Shown piece by piece: positions 36,505 through 45,540 of a stretch of DNA of 64,000 bases. The DNA comes from Paenibacillus sp. BIHB 4019 (GTDB lineage: Bacteria; Bacillota; Bacilli; Paenibacillales; Paenibacillaceae), in the NCBI RefSeq assembly GCF_002741035.1, contig NZ_CP016808.1, positions 6,372,501 to 6,436,500 of the forward strand, written 5' to 3'. The notes beneath the pieces were generated by a model. The model was not told the DNA's origin, did not search any database, and was given only the letters and a program-made list of their open reading frames with translations. Made by a program: the position numbers and the translations under genes. How positions within the stretch are numbered: position 1 is the first letter of the stretch; each line of letters starts with the position of its first letter.

Positions 36505-37563
36505 GTGAGACAGAAGCTGTTTTTCACCGGATTAATCGTCATGTTCGTCTTTAGTGCAATCGCACATTTCGCCCATCTGGACATGACGCTGCAATTTGCT
36601 GTTTCCGCTGTGGCGATTGTTTTCGCAGCAGGCTTTCTCGGGCAAGCGACAGAGAGCGTCGCCCATTATGCCGGACAGCGGCTTGGCGGCTTCCTCAATG
36701 CGACCTTCGGCAATGCCGCGGAGCTGATTATCGCGTTTTTCCTCGTCAAGGAAGGCTTTTTCGATATGGTTAAGGCGAGCATTACCGGGTCCATCATCGG
36801 CAATTTGCTGCTCGTGCTTGGGCTCAGCCTGCTGGCGGGCGGCTTTAAATTCAAGCAGCAGCATTTCAATCAGCAGCTGGCCCAGCATAACTCGACTCTC
36901 ATGCTGCTTGCCGTCATCGGCTTGTTCGTGCCGGCCATCTTCGTTGGAGCCGAACACTTCACGGTGGAGAAAGACCATTTTCTCAGCCTGTCCGTTGCGG
37001 TCATTTTGATTTTGGCTTACGTGCTGTGGCTGCTGTTTTCCATGGTGACACATAAACAAATGCTGGCAGACAGCGAAATGAGCGCTGATCACGGCGAGGC
37101 GCCTGCATGGTCTAAGGGCCGCTCCGTCCTTATGCTCGTTGCAGCTACCGTTATGGTCGCTTTTATTAGCGAATGGCTTGTGCACACGCTGGATACGTTT
37201 ACAACGCGTTTTGGGCTGTCTGAGCTGTTTGTAGGGGCCTTCATCATTGCCATTGTCGGCAATGCCGCCGAGCACAGTGCTGCGGTTATGCTTGCACTGC
37301 GCAACAAAATCGGGGCAGCTGTGGAAATTGCGGTCGGCAGCAGCCTGCAAATCGCTCTATTCGTCGCTCCCGTGCTCATTATTGCCAGCGCATTAATGGG
37401 CAAAACGATGGACATTATTTTTACACCAATTGAGCTGACCGCTATTGCAGTATCCGTCTTTATCGCAAAATCGGTATCGGGCGATGGACAGACCAATTGG
37501 TACGAAGGGGCGCTGCTGCTCATGGTTTATTGTATTTTGGGCATTGCTTTTTATTTGGTATAA
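36505..37563 (+). CDS. cax: Calcium/proton antiporter CaxA-type
   Basis: A 352-residue membrane protein with two related halves. Each holds the CaCA alpha-repeat: GGFLNATFGNAAELIIAFFL and FVGAFIIAIVGNAAEHSAAV, both with the GNxxE core. GTG start at 36505 with AAAGGGG upstream. It exports Ca2+ using the proton gradient (YfkE/ChaA relatives). An acidic/His loop near the middle (SADHGEAPAWSK) separates the halves. This is the second Ca2+ exporter in the window, after the P-type ATPase. Confidence 0.95.
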   Translation: MRQKLFFTGLIVMFVFSAIAHFAHLDMTLQFAVSAVAIVFAAGFLGQATESVAHYAGQRLGGFLNATFGNAAELIIAFFLVKEGFFDMVKASITGSIIGNLLLVLGLSLLAGGFKFKQQHFNQQLAQHNSTLMLLAVIGLFVPAIFVGAEHFTVEKDHFLSLSVAVILILAYVLWLLFSMVTHKQMLADSEMSADHGEAPAWSKGRSVLMLVAATVMVAFISEWLVHTLDTFTTRFGLSELFVGAFIIAIVGNAAEHSAAVMLALRNKIGAAVEIAVGSSLQIALFVAPVLIIASALMGKTMDIIFTPIELTAIAVSVFIAKSVSGDGQTNWYEGALLLMVYCILGIAFYLV

Positions 37564-37742
37564 AGGACGGGAGTGTGCTGAAACAGGATTTGGACTGCGC
37601 AAAAGGCTTGGAGTTGGATCAACGCACTCCCACCATAATAAAGACAAAAGCCGTAAAATTGTTCCTCTTATAAGATACAAGCAAATATAGAACAATCAAA
37701 ACAAGCAGATAGCTAAACAGATAGACACAAAGAGAGACAGAC

Positions 37743-37781
37743 AAAAAAAAGGAGCAGGCCGCATGGTACGCCTACTCCTTT
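37743..37781 (-). terminator. Terminator overlapping the ylaN stop
   Basis: Arms AAGGAGCAGGC (37749-37759) and GCCTACTCCTT (37770-37780), followed by eight T on the minus strand. The right arm includes the last codons of ylaN. Confidence 0.85.
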
Positions 37782-38059
37782 CTATTCAACGCTTCGTAAA
37801 GCTGAGCCAGATTGCGCTCCAACCGACTTAGCAGCTCCTTGCCGCTATGCTCAGCGATCAATCCTGCGCGTACTGCAAAATCAATTTCCCGCGAGAATCC
37901 ATACATCTGCGTGTCCAATACTTCCTCGTACAGCGGACATTGACGGGTCGTCAAGTTCTCCATCTGAACCTCAATCAATTTCTCTATTTTAGCCGCATCC
38001 TCCATAAGGAGACGAAGAGCTTTCTCATGCAATTGAACCGTGACTTCCGGTGAAGACAT
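37772..38059 (-). CDS. ylaN: YlaN family protein (DUF1507)
   Basis: 95 residues, matching the family length; features are [39 protein letters not shown] and [20 protein letters not shown]. YlaN is a small dimeric cytosolic protein that has been linked in B. subtilis and S. aureus to iron homeostasis via Fur. Monocistronic with its own terminator. Confidence 0.93.
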   Translation of the reverse strand: MSSPEVTVQLHEKALRLLMEDAAKIEKLIEVQMENLTTRQCPLYEEVLDTQMYGFSREIDFAVRAGLIAEHSGKELLSRLERNLAQLYEALNRKE

Positions 38060-38145
38060 CGTTTTCCCCCCTAATGCGTGTACCCGCCGTCGTCTATACC
38101 CTTTATATTAGACGAAAAAGAGCCAATACACAAGGACAAAACAGA

Positions 38146-38176
38146 AAAGCGCCCCTTCGGCTAGCGAAGAGGCGCA
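38146..38176 (-). terminator. Terminator of the HPr-like gene
   Basis: Arms GCGCC-CTTCG (38149-38159) and CGAAG-GGCGC (38165-38175) with single-base bulges. The minus-strand continuation is TTTTCTGTTTT. Confidence 0.8.
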
Positions 38177-38194
38177 TGTACTGGTGTAACCTGT

Positions 38195-38437
38195 TTATTC
38201 AGAAACAACTGCAATATTCAGGTTATGCTTAGCGAAAACAGCTGCCATTGCGGCTTTTGCTTCTTCAGCATCTGGTCCGTGGACGTGAAGCTCGTAGGAG
38301 TGACCGCCTACCAGCGTAGTAAACAATCCCAAAATACTTTTAACATCAATATATTTGTTATCTGCTTGCAGAACGATTGATGAGCGGAATTGACCTGCTG
38401 CTTGGGATATTTCTACAATAGCTGCGTTGTTAGACAT
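38195..38437 (-). CDS. HPr-fold protein lacking the phosphorylated histidine
   Basis: 80 residues from ATG 38437 (MSNNAAIVEISQAAGQFRSS) with GGAGGGG upstream. The second half is clearly HPr-like: IDVKSILGLFTTLVGGHSYE with the regulatory Ser of KSILG, then HVHGPDAEEAKAAM. The active-site segment of HPr (GIHARPA) is replaced by AGQFRSSI with a two-residue gap, so His15 is missing. It cannot carry PEP-derived phosphate but could still be phosphorylated on Ser like Crh. Whether it works in CcpA control is inference. It is a separate small transcription unit. Confidence 0.8.
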   Translation of the reverse strand: MSNNAAIVEISQAAGQFRSSIVLQADNKYIDVKSILGLFTTLVGGHSYELHVHGPDAEEAKAAMAAVFAKHNLNIAVVSE

Positions 38438-38540
38438 GGGGAACCCCTCCAATTAAATTAGTAAAGCTTACCTTCGAAATCATGATAACCTGAAATTAAA
38501 GATCGGGCAAGAGGCAAATTGTAAAACGCTTCTTTTTCAT

Positions 38541-39656
38541 TTATTTCAAATTTTCGGAATTTAATGCCTCTAGCTCCGGAATAACGAAGTGTCCATCCTT
38601 GCGGATTAGCACATCATCGAAATAAATTTCCCCTCCGCCATACTCTGGACGCTGAATGAGCACAAGGTCCCAGTGAACGGACGATCGATTTCCATTGTCT
38701 GTTTCATCATAAGCGCGGCCAGGTGTAAAGTGCAGGCTTCCGGCAATTTTCTCATCAAATAAAGTGTCATTCATCGGGTGCAAAATATGCGGATTAAAGC
38801 CAATTGCAAATTCGCCAATATAGCGAGCGCCCTCATCCATGTCCAAAATCTCATTCAAGCGCGCCGTATCGCTGCTGGTCGCTTTGACGATTTTGCCATT
38901 TTCAAACGTGAAGCAAATGTCCGAGAAGGTTACGCCTGAATATACGCTGGGTGCATTGTAGGAAATGGTGCCTTGCACCGAGTCGCGAACAGGGGCCGAA
39001 AATACTTCTCCATCCGGGATGTTGCGGTGGCCGGAGCATTTTTTGGAACCGATATTTTTAATGGAAAAAGTAAGATCGGTGCCTGGCGATACGATTCTGA
39101 CGCGATCGGTTTTGTTCATTAAAGCCTGAAGCGGGTCCATCGCTTTGTCCATTTTGGCATAATCCAAATTACATACATTAAAATAAAAATCTTCAAACGA
39201 TTCCGTGCTCATCTTTGCCAGCTGCGCCATGGATTCGTTCGGATAACGCATCACAACCCAGCGCGTGCGTTTTACCCGCTGATCCATATGTACAGCATCG
39301 CGATAAATTTGCTCGTAGAGCCGCATTTTATCTTCTGGAACGTCGCTCATTTCATTGACATTGCCGCCAGCGCGAATGCCGATGTAGGCATCCATTTGCT
39401 TCATGCGCTGCAAATCATATTTCGTCCATTCCTCGATTTGCTCTTTGCTTCCATTTTGCAGCAGCGTGCGCGTCACGGCAGGGTCTGTAATTTCCACAAA
39501 AGGTCTGCCGCCTAGCTTCGCTACCTCTTCAATTAAAGCTTTCGTCAGTTCGCGCTCCGAACCGATCACCTCAATAAGTACATTTTCACCTGGCTGAACG
39601 CCGATGGAATAGCCTGCCAAATTGGCAGCTAGCTGCTGAATTCTTGGGTCACGCAT
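38541..39656 (-). CDS. M29-family aminopeptidase (AmpS/PepS-like)
   Basis: 371 residues. Features are IQQLAANLAGYSIGVQPGEN, IGIRAGGNVNEMSDVPEDKM, NIPDGEVFSAPVRDSVQGTI (metal Glu), EFAIGFNPHI, FDEKIAGSLHFTPGRAYDET (metal His) and SSVHWDLVLIQ. Cytosolic metallo-aminopeptidase that trims peptides; Co2+ or Zn2+ is usual for the family. ATG 39656 has GGAGG upstream. Stands alone. Confidence 0.92.
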   Translation of the reverse strand: MRDPRIQQLAANLAGYSIGVQPGENVLIEVIGSERELTKALIEEVAKLGGRPFVEITDPAVTRTLLQNGSKEQIEEWTKYDLQRMKQMDAYIGIRAGGNVNEMSDVPEDKMRLYEQIYRDAVHMDQRVKRTRWVVMRYPNESMAQLAKMSTESFEDFYFNVCNLDYAKMDKAMDPLQALMNKTDRVRIVSPGTDLTFSIKNIGSKKCSGHRNIPDGEVFSAPVRDSVQGTISYNAPSVYSGVTFSDICFTFENGKIVKATSSDTARLNEILDMDEGARYIGEFAIGFNPHILHPMNDTLFDEKIAGSLHFTPGRAYDETDNGNRSSVHWDLVLIQRPEYGGGEIYFDDVLIRKDGHFVIPELEALNSENLK

Positions 39657-39744
39657 GTTAAACTCTCCTCCAAATCATTGCTTCTCTATCGTTGATAAAT
39701 ACTACCAACTCCATCGTAACATGTTTAACAGGTGCGTGCATCCT

Positions 39745-40449
39745 TCATGGCGAAGTGGTGCCGTCAAAAGCGCTGAGCGAGATGTTCGTCGTCCGCTTCT
39801 CCGTAATCCGCTTTCCCTGCTTTTGATAAGCAAATGTTGTTTGCTCCTGCAACTGGAGCGGCACCAGCTTGCTGCGGTCGATCGTCAGCTCGTATTGCCC
39901 ATCCACCTCTAAGGTAGACAGCATTTGCTTCAGCTCCTGATGGGACTTCTCATATGTGCGCAGCCATTCCTGCCGGAGCGCTCCTTCCTTAGCGGGAGCC
40001 TGGCTCGCGAGCGCCGCCATTTCTGCCGTCAAGCGCTTCTCCCACCGTTTCTTCGCTTCCCCCTTGTCTACGGCTGCATGAAGCACGATATGCCCTTCTG
40101 CTGTTGCCGCCGTTTGAATACTTACCTTATTTGTCGCTTGCTGAATCTCCTTAAGCAGCTCAGCTGGCGCGGCGGATTCGCTCTGGTCCGCAGCTGTTGC
40201 TGCATACGATTTGACCTGTTCATGATCCACTACCTCTCCTGAGAAGCGCAGCGGCGAATAGCTCCAGCCATCTGCTCCAATAATGGAAGTAGTGCCGCTG
40301 AAGCTGTATTTATCCGTTGCCGCAAGCCCTGCTGCTGATAAAGAAAGCCACTGCTCCGGCGTTCGTTTGTCTGCCACATCCATGCAGCCGCTCAGACATG
40401 CCGTGCTTGCGAATAAAGCTAATAGAACAGCTAGCTTAATGGTTTTCAT
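39745..40449 (-). CDS. Predicted lipoprotein
   Basis: 234 residues from ATG 40449 (MKTIKLAVLLALFASTACLS) with GGAGGG upstream. Lipobox LSGC at ~19-22, so lipid-anchored on the outer face of the membrane. The rest has DKYSFSGTTSIIGADGWSYS and LEVDGQYELTIDRSKLVPLQ, a fold similar to the LolA-like or sporulation lipoproteins that bind lipids or sense envelope stress. No family can be named with confidence. Confidence 0.8.
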   Translation of the reverse strand: MKTIKLAVLLALFASTACLSGCMDVADKRTPEQWLSLSAAGLAATDKYSFSGTTSIIGADGWSYSPLRFSGEVVDHEQVKSYAATAADQSESAAPAELLKEIQQATNKVSIQTAATAEGHIVLHAAVDKGEAKKRWEKRLTAEMAALASQAPAKEGALRQEWLRTYEKSHQELKQMLSTLEVDGQYELTIDRSKLVPLQLQEQTTFAYQKQGKRITEKRTTNISLSAFDGTTSP

Positions 40450-40561
40450 TTTTCTTCCCTCCAAAAGGTTGCTTTTGCTTTCTCTAGCTTCCCCGAAGCA
40501 GCAGGCTCCTTATTCCTGTCCAGGCTTCTATTGTCTAATGAAGCAGGACTTCAATAAAAAA

Positions 40562-40600
40562 AGAAAAAACGCCTGAGCAAAATGCCCAGACGTTTCTCCT
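40562..40600 (-). terminator. Terminator of the GGDEF gene
   Basis: Arms AACGCCTGAGCA (40568-40579) and TGCCCAGACGTT (40583-40594), with GU pairs, followed on the minus strand by a T-run. Confidence 0.8.
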
Positions 40601-40639
40601 ATTTTTTTCAAACAATAATCTTATGTCTAATGCCTGCTC

Positions 40640-42589
40640 TTATCCTACGCCGAGACGAATACAGTTTCTTCCATTGTTTTTCGCATCATATAAGGCCATG
40701 TCTGCACGATAAAATAGCGACTCCACGCTGATTTTATCATTTTCAAACGTCCATTCCGACACGCCGCAGGACACCGTCACCTTAGGGTCCGTCTCCGCTT
40801 CCACAAGCAGACGAATACGTTCAGCGATTCGAAAAGCTTGTTCAGAACGAATGCCTGGCAAATATACGGCCAGCTCCTCGCCCCCCCATCGTGCAGCGAT
40901 GTCTCCCTGCCTAATCGTAGTCCGTATAATTTCGCTCACTTGGATTAAAATACGATCCCCAACCTGATGGCCGAATGTGTCATTAATGCGTTTGAAATGG
41001 TCGACGTCGACGAGCACGAGTGAGCCTAACGGATCTTTGCGCTGACGGCTCTGGATTTGCTCGTTCAAGTAGTGGCGGGCATGCAGCCCCGTTAAATTGT
41101 CCGTAATAACCATACGGCGAACCTCTGCATGCAGCGAAGCATTCGTCACCGCCAAGGCAATATGTGTGGACATAATTTGGAGCAGCTTATAATTGTCGTA
41201 GGAGAAATAATGAGGGTTTTTATGCGTAACCATGATCACGCCCACTACTTCATCCTCAACCATAATAGGGGCAGCGATCAGCGAGCGGGAGCCAGTGTAA
41301 TCCATCATTTTAGACGTTACGACACGGGTCTGCCAATAATCTGACAAAATAAGCGGTTCTTTCGTGCGGTTAATAATGCCGCTAAAGCCGTAATCCGGCA
41401 CGAATTGCTCGCGTGCAAGCGTAGGAATGTTGCTGGACATGACATTAAATTGGTTGCGGTCTTTATCCAATTGGAGAATTGAGCAATAATCCGCTTCAAA
41501 AATATTAAGCAGCTCATTCGTCGCAAACTTGAATATATCCTTAAGCTTCAGCGATTGATTCAGCCGTTTCGCCAGCTCATTAATGACGCGAAGCTCGTTA
41601 ATGAGCAAATTGGACTGCTCGTACAGCTTGGCATTCTCAAATGCAGATCCCGCTGTATCCGCCAGCAGCACGAAGGCCGGCATATTCGCAATATCCCAGC
41701 GCTCAGCGTCAATCGAGATGCAGAGTACGCCGTAAGCCGCCTGCTTGCCGCTCATTGGAACTGCAAGGCGTATCGTGCCATCCCGTTCCTTCTGCGTCAT
41801 CGGCTTGCCTTCCATGAAAGCTTTCGCAACAATGTCATGCGCTGCATTTTTAAAAATAAGCGGCTTGACGCGCGCATCGCCATTCAAATGGTCTTGGGAC
41901 AAATACAGATTGACTTCGGAGCTCGGGTAAAGCTGACCTAAACTGCTTAGCATTTCGGATAGTACAGCTGTAACGTCGAATTGATCATACAATCGCTTAG
42001 CTGCCAGAAACAGGGCATCGCGCCTATTGGCATCCTTCTCCGTTCGTTTTTGCTGGAGCAGCAAATCCCGGACATATATATGTTCGAAAGAGCGGTAGAA
42101 GCAGCTGCGGAAATGAAGGGCACTAAGCCTTGCCTGCTGCTCGGCTTCGGCAGTACTGCTTGGGGCAATATGTATAAATATGCTGAATGGCTCGCCACTC
42201 GAACGTTTGCGGACAGGAACAGCAGCAGCATGAGCAGGCGGCTCTCCAAACGTCACTGAAGCTGCGCAGCCAGACTCAGCTACTTGTGCAGCAAGCATTC
42301 GCAGCTCATCGCGCCACAACTCCGCCTGCCCTTTAACAGCACCCGTGCTATCAATTAAACGCAGCTCCCAGTCAAATAATAGTGAGGCGCCCTGCACCGC
42401 TCCCGCTTCCTCGCTTGCCTCTCTGAGCCATAGCTCGAAGCTGTCCTGAAGCAGCGGCATCATGTATGGCCTGTCCGCATCGTTAATATCTTCGTGCATA
42501 AACCATATTTCAGGATGCAATTGCTCTACAGGAGCTGCAGCCTGAGCAAAGTGATCGTTATTATTCCCATCTCGGTTTCGATTGTTCAT
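40640..42589 (-). CDS. GAF-GGDEF diguanylate cyclase
   Basis: 649 residues from ATG 42589; a start at 42667 (78 bp longer) or a TTG two codons earlier is possible because the ribosome site is weak. An N-terminal region of unknown fold (~1-200) is followed by two GAF domains (~200-330, ~345-490; EADYCSILQLDKDRNQF, YGFSGIINRTKEPLILSDYW). The GGDEF domain has DNLTGLHARHYLNEQIQSRQ, VDVDHFKRINDTFGHQVGD and the active loop RWGGEELAVYLPG. An RQGD I-site lies five residues upstream of GGEEL. It should make c-di-GMP and be product-inhibited. No EAL domain. Confidence 0.92.
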   Translation of the reverse strand: MNNRNRDGNNNDHFAQAAAPVEQLHPEIWFMHEDINDADRPYMMPLLQDSFELWLREASEEAGAVQGASLLFDWELRLIDSTGAVKGQAELWRDELRMLAAQVAESGCAASVTFGEPPAHAAAVPVRKRSSGEPFSIFIHIAPSSTAEAEQQARLSALHFRSCFYRSFEHIYVRDLLLQQKRTEKDANRRDALFLAAKRLYDQFDVTAVLSEMLSSLGQLYPSSEVNLYLSQDHLNGDARVKPLIFKNAAHDIVAKAFMEGKPMTQKERDGTIRLAVPMSGKQAAYGVLCISIDAERWDIANMPAFVLLADTAGSAFENAKLYEQSNLLINELRVINELAKRLNQSLKLKDIFKFATNELLNIFEADYCSILQLDKDRNQFNVMSSNIPTLAREQFVPDYGFSGIINRTKEPLILSDYWQTRVVTSKMMDYTGSRSLIAAPIMVEDEVVGVIMVTHKNPHYFSYDNYKLLQIMSTHIALAVTNASLHAEVRRMVITDNLTGLHARHYLNEQIQSRQRKDPLGSLVLVDVDHFKRINDTFGHQVGDRILIQVSEIIRTTIRQGDIAARWGGEELAVYLPGIRSEQAFRIAERIRLLVEAETDPKVTVSCGVSEWTFENDKISVESLFYRADMALYDAKNNGRNCIRLGVG

Positions 42590-42760
42590 CTGCAACACCC
42601 AACCCTTCTGTCGGTCTAAACAAGGAGATGAGCAGTCATCTATGTATGAAGAAGATACCATCATCATACTTTATTTTTAAGAATATTGCACTAATTAACA
42701 GTTGGTTTATAGGCCTTAAGACTCTATATCATTCCCGGTTAGCATTACAGGCTATTTTTC

Positions 42761-42788
42761 TTGACTTTCTGCCTGAATTTCATATAAT
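42761..42788 (+). promoter_or_regulatory. rpsD promoter (sigma-A)
   Basis: TTGACT (42761-42766) and TATAAT (42783-42788), 16 bp apart; the best promoter in the window. Confidence 0.85.
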
Positions 42789-42795
42789 ATTAATT

Positions 42796-42967
42796 GTTGA
42801 ATACATGGGCGTACGGTTTTGTGTCACCCTCGAGAATAAGTTCACTGACAGGCCTGCGGCTGAGGTGCTTGTTAGGCTCTAAGTTTTGACTTGAGCATTT
42901 GAGCTTGTTCCGCGAAACACAACCCCATCTTCAAAAATCCCATTTGTTGAAGGAGTTAACACGACGC
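42796..42967 (+). other. rpsD untranslated leader, probable S4 autoregulatory element
   Basis: A ~170-nt leader without an ORF of its own separates the promoter from rpsD. In B. subtilis S4 binds the rpsD leader and represses its own translation. The length and position fit; a specific pseudoknot was not derived here. Confidence 0.55.
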
Positions 42968-43567
42968 ATGTCACGTTATACAGGACCTAAATTTAAATTA
43001 AGCCGCCGCCTTGGAATTTCCCTGAGCGGAACTGGCAAAGATCTCAAACGTCCATTTCCACCAGGCCAACACGGCCCGAACCAACGCAAGAAATTGAGCG
43101 GCTATGGCGTTCAATTGCAAGAAAAACAAAAGCTGCGCCATATGTATGGTTTGAACGAGAAGCAATTCCGCAACTTGTTCGACAAAGCAGCTAAAATGAA
43201 AGGTATTTCCGGCGACAACTTCCTCGTGCTTTTGGAAAGCCGTCTGGATAACCTCGTTTACCGTCTTGGCCTGTCCAACTCGCGTGCTGGTGCGCGCCAA
43301 TTGGTTTCTCACGGTCATGTAACAGTTAACGGCAAAAAAGTCGACATCGCTTCTTACACTGTATCGCTTAACGACGTAATCGGCCTGCGCGAGCGCAGCC
43401 GTGGTCTGAAAACGATCAAAGAAGCTATGGAAGGCCGTCATCACCTGCCTAACTACCTTGAGTTTAACGACCAAGCGCTTGAAGGCAAGTACGTTCGTTT
43501 CCCAGAGCGTGCTGAGTTGACGCAAGAAATCGACGTTAAACAAATCGTCGAGTTCTACAGCCGTTAA
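42968..43567 (+). CDS. rpsD: 30S ribosomal protein S4
   Basis: 199 residues from ATG 42968 ([20 protein letters not shown]) with GAAGGAG upstream; the longer frame that starts at 42899 is not used. Features are [40 protein letters not shown] and the S4 RNA-binding domain [20 protein letters not shown]. No CXXC zinc motif is present. S4 nucleates 30S assembly on 16S rRNA. Monocistronic, as in other Firmicutes. Confidence 0.98.
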   Translation: MSRYTGPKFKLSRRLGISLSGTGKDLKRPFPPGQHGPNQRKKLSGYGVQLQEKQKLRHMYGLNEKQFRNLFDKAAKMKGISGDNFLVLLESRLDNLVYRLGLSNSRAGARQLVSHGHVTVNGKKVDIASYTVSLNDVIGLRERSRGLKTIKEAMEGRHHLPNYLEFNDQALEGKYVRFPERAELTQEIDVKQIVEFYSR

Positions 43568-43574
43568 TAAAAGG

Positions 43575-43613
43575 AAATCCCTGGTCATCTTATGATGGCC
43601 GGGGATTTTTTTG
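43575..43613 (+). terminator. rpsD terminator
   Basis: Arms AAATCCC-GGTCAT and ATGGCC-GGGATTT (43575-43608) followed by T-run. Confidence 0.9.
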
Positions 43614-43622
43614 TTCGCTTAT

Positions 43623-45191
43623 TTACGATGGGTTATTCTCGTCTTGGCCCGATTCCTTCGAGGACAGCAATTGCAGCAACGCATCGCTCGTTGAGGAAGC
43701 TTTCGCCGGAACCGCGACAGCGGGCACTGGAGCAGGAGCTGGTGTATTTTTCGTCGTTAATCCCTTCATTAAAGCATTTACATCAATGCCCGCCACACTT
43801 TTCAGCATCTCTGGCGCTGTAGCCATCAAGGAAGTGACGTAGTTGCTCAGTCGCATCGCCCCTTCGCCATTGCCCGTATCCACAACAGTCAGCTTATCTA
43901 TGCCTTTAATTGGCTCAGCGACCTTGCCTGCCAGCTCAGGCAGCATTTTCACAATAATGTCGAGGATCGCTGCCTCTCCAAACTTCTCGAACGCTTCTGC
44001 CAGCTTTTCCTTTGCCTCGGCTTCCGCTAGACCGCGCAGCCTGATCACTTCGGCTTCCGCTGTACCTTTGGCCCGCTCAGCATCCGCTACGGCCAAGCCA
44101 TCCAGCCGCTTCTGCTCGGCCATCGCCTTCGCTTCCGCTTCGATGCTGTACTGCAGCGCATCCGCCTCACGCAGCCGTTTGGATTTCTCCCCTTCTGCCG
44201 CCTGCTCGACTGCATAACGATCGGCATCCGCTTTCTTCTTCACCTCAGCGTCGTATTGCTTCTCTCTACGCAAAATTTCTTTTGCTTCAAGGTCAATCTC
44301 CCGTTCTTTACGCACCAGCTCAACTTTCATTTGCTCTTCGACCACGCTCTGCTTCGCCCGAGCTTCTTGAATGGCGTAGGCTTGATCCGCTTCTGCTTTC
44401 GCGGTATCCTGGTCTTTTTTGAAGGAAGCGACTTTGAGCTCTTTCATTTTCTCTGCCTCCGCGATATTCGTATCCCGCAGCAGCTCGGCCTTCTGTCCTT
44501 CCTCTTCGGCACTCGCCTTCTTAATTCTTGCATCCCGCACCGCCTCAGCTTGTGCAATGTCTGCATCCCGCTTCACAGCCGCTATACGAGGCTTGCCAAG
44601 CGCATCCAGATAACCGTGCTTGTCGCGCAAATCTTTAATCGTAAAGGAGACAATTTGCAGCCCCATCTTTTTAAGATCTTTGGCCGCCACACTTTGTACC
44701 TCTTGGGCAAACCGATCGCGGTTGCGATATACTTCCTCTACCGTCATGGAACCTAGAATCGCCCGCAAATGCCCTTCCAGCACTTCCTGCGCCTCGCTCT
44801 TCAGCTCTTCTGTCGGCTTGCCCATGAACTGCTCGGCAGCTGTTGCGACATCCTCTACGATACCGCCGATTTTAATGATCGCGACGCCATCGGCCATAAC
44901 CGGAACACCTTGCTCCGTATACACCTCTGGAGTAGACACATCAAGTTTATGGGAAAGCAAAGAAAGAAATTCAGCCTTCTGGAAGATTGGCAGTATAAAA
45001 GCGCCTCCGCCTCTGACGATTTTAATGCGGCGGCCGCTGTCATCTGTCATAACATTGCGGGTTCCAAGAAATGAGCCGGTTACAATCATCGCCTCATCTG
45101 GGCTAACGGTTTTGTAGCGAGCCCAGAACGCGAGTCCAAGTACGACGAATACAGCAACAACAATAACGGGAATAAGCAAAAATTCAGGCAT
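43623..45191 (-). CDS. floT: Flotillin-like membrane-raft scaffold (FloT/YuaG)
   Basis: 522 residues from ATG 45191 (MPEFLLIPVIVVAVFVVLGL), with GAGAGGAG 9 nt upstream. An N-terminal membrane segment (~4-25) precedes an SPFH domain (~30-190; MIVTGSFLGTRNVMTDDSGR, KLDVSTPEVYTEQGVPVMAD). A long Ala/Glu-rich coiled coil follows (~190-400; EAVRDARIKKASAEEEGQKA, EAEAKAMAEQKRLDGLAVAD), then a Pro/Ala tail. FloT organises functional membrane microdomains. It is the second gene of the yuaF-floT pair, separated from yuaF by the repeat array, so translation may be affected by that structured spacer. Confidence 0.94.
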   Translation of the reverse strand: MPEFLLIPVIVVAVFVVLGLAFWARYKTVSPDEAMIVTGSFLGTRNVMTDDSGRRIKIVRGGGAFILPIFQKAEFLSLLSHKLDVSTPEVYTEQGVPVMADGVAIIKIGGIVEDVATAAEQFMGKPTEELKSEAQEVLEGHLRAILGSMTVEEVYRNRDRFAQEVQSVAAKDLKKMGLQIVSFTIKDLRDKHGYLDALGKPRIAAVKRDADIAQAEAVRDARIKKASAEEEGQKAELLRDTNIAEAEKMKELKVASFKKDQDTAKAEADQAYAIQEARAKQSVVEEQMKVELVRKEREIDLEAKEILRREKQYDAEVKKKADADRYAVEQAAEGEKSKRLREADALQYSIEAEAKAMAEQKRLDGLAVADAERAKGTAEAEVIRLRGLAEAEAKEKLAEAFEKFGEAAILDIIVKMLPELAGKVAEPIKGIDKLTVVDTGNGEGAMRLSNYVTSLMATAPEMLKSVAGIDVNALMKGLTTKNTPAPAPVPAVAVPAKASSTSDALLQLLSSKESGQDENNPS

Positions 45192-45240
45192 AGCATCAAG
45201 CTCCTCTCTGTTTGTCAAATAACCAGTTATAACAGTGGAT

Positions 45241-45540
45241 CAAGGTGAAACGGCCGAAAGCCGTTCTTTGGCGGCGCGGCGCGTTTCAGTCCGAGAAATA
45301 TAAGCCTAGTATAAGGGGGAAACTTATACATTCTTGTATTTCAAGCAAAAACGACTTCGTGTCCTTCTGGGACGAGCGAAGAGCTTTGCCCTAGAATTCT
45401 AAGCGGATATAAGGATGAAACTTATAAACTCTTAGAATTCAAGGTGAAACGGCCGAAAGCCGTCCTTTGGCGGCGCGGCGCGTTTCAGTCCGAGAAATAT
45501 AGAGATAGGATAGCGAAATCATATCCTTTCCTATATTTCA
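45241..45540 (+). repeat. Three tandem ~100-bp two-hairpin repeat units (X, Y, Z)
   Basis: Units start with CAAG at 45241, 45342 and 45440. Hairpin A outer arms: X and Z TGAAACG/CGTTTCA (45246-45252 with 45282-45288; 45445-45451 with 45481-45487), Y GCAAA/TTTGC (45345-45349 with 45385-45389) with inner CTTCG/CGAAG. Hairpin B outer arms: X GAAATATAAG/CTTGTATTTC, Y GAATTCTAAG/CTTAGAATTC, Z GAAATATAG/CTATATTTC; inner arms TATAAG/CTTATA (X, Y) and AGGATA/TATCCT (Z); every B loop contains GAAA. Sequences differ but pairing is kept. The last arm of Z contains the yuaF stop codon (45531-45533). It lies within the yuaF-floT intergenic region. Confidence 0.85.
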
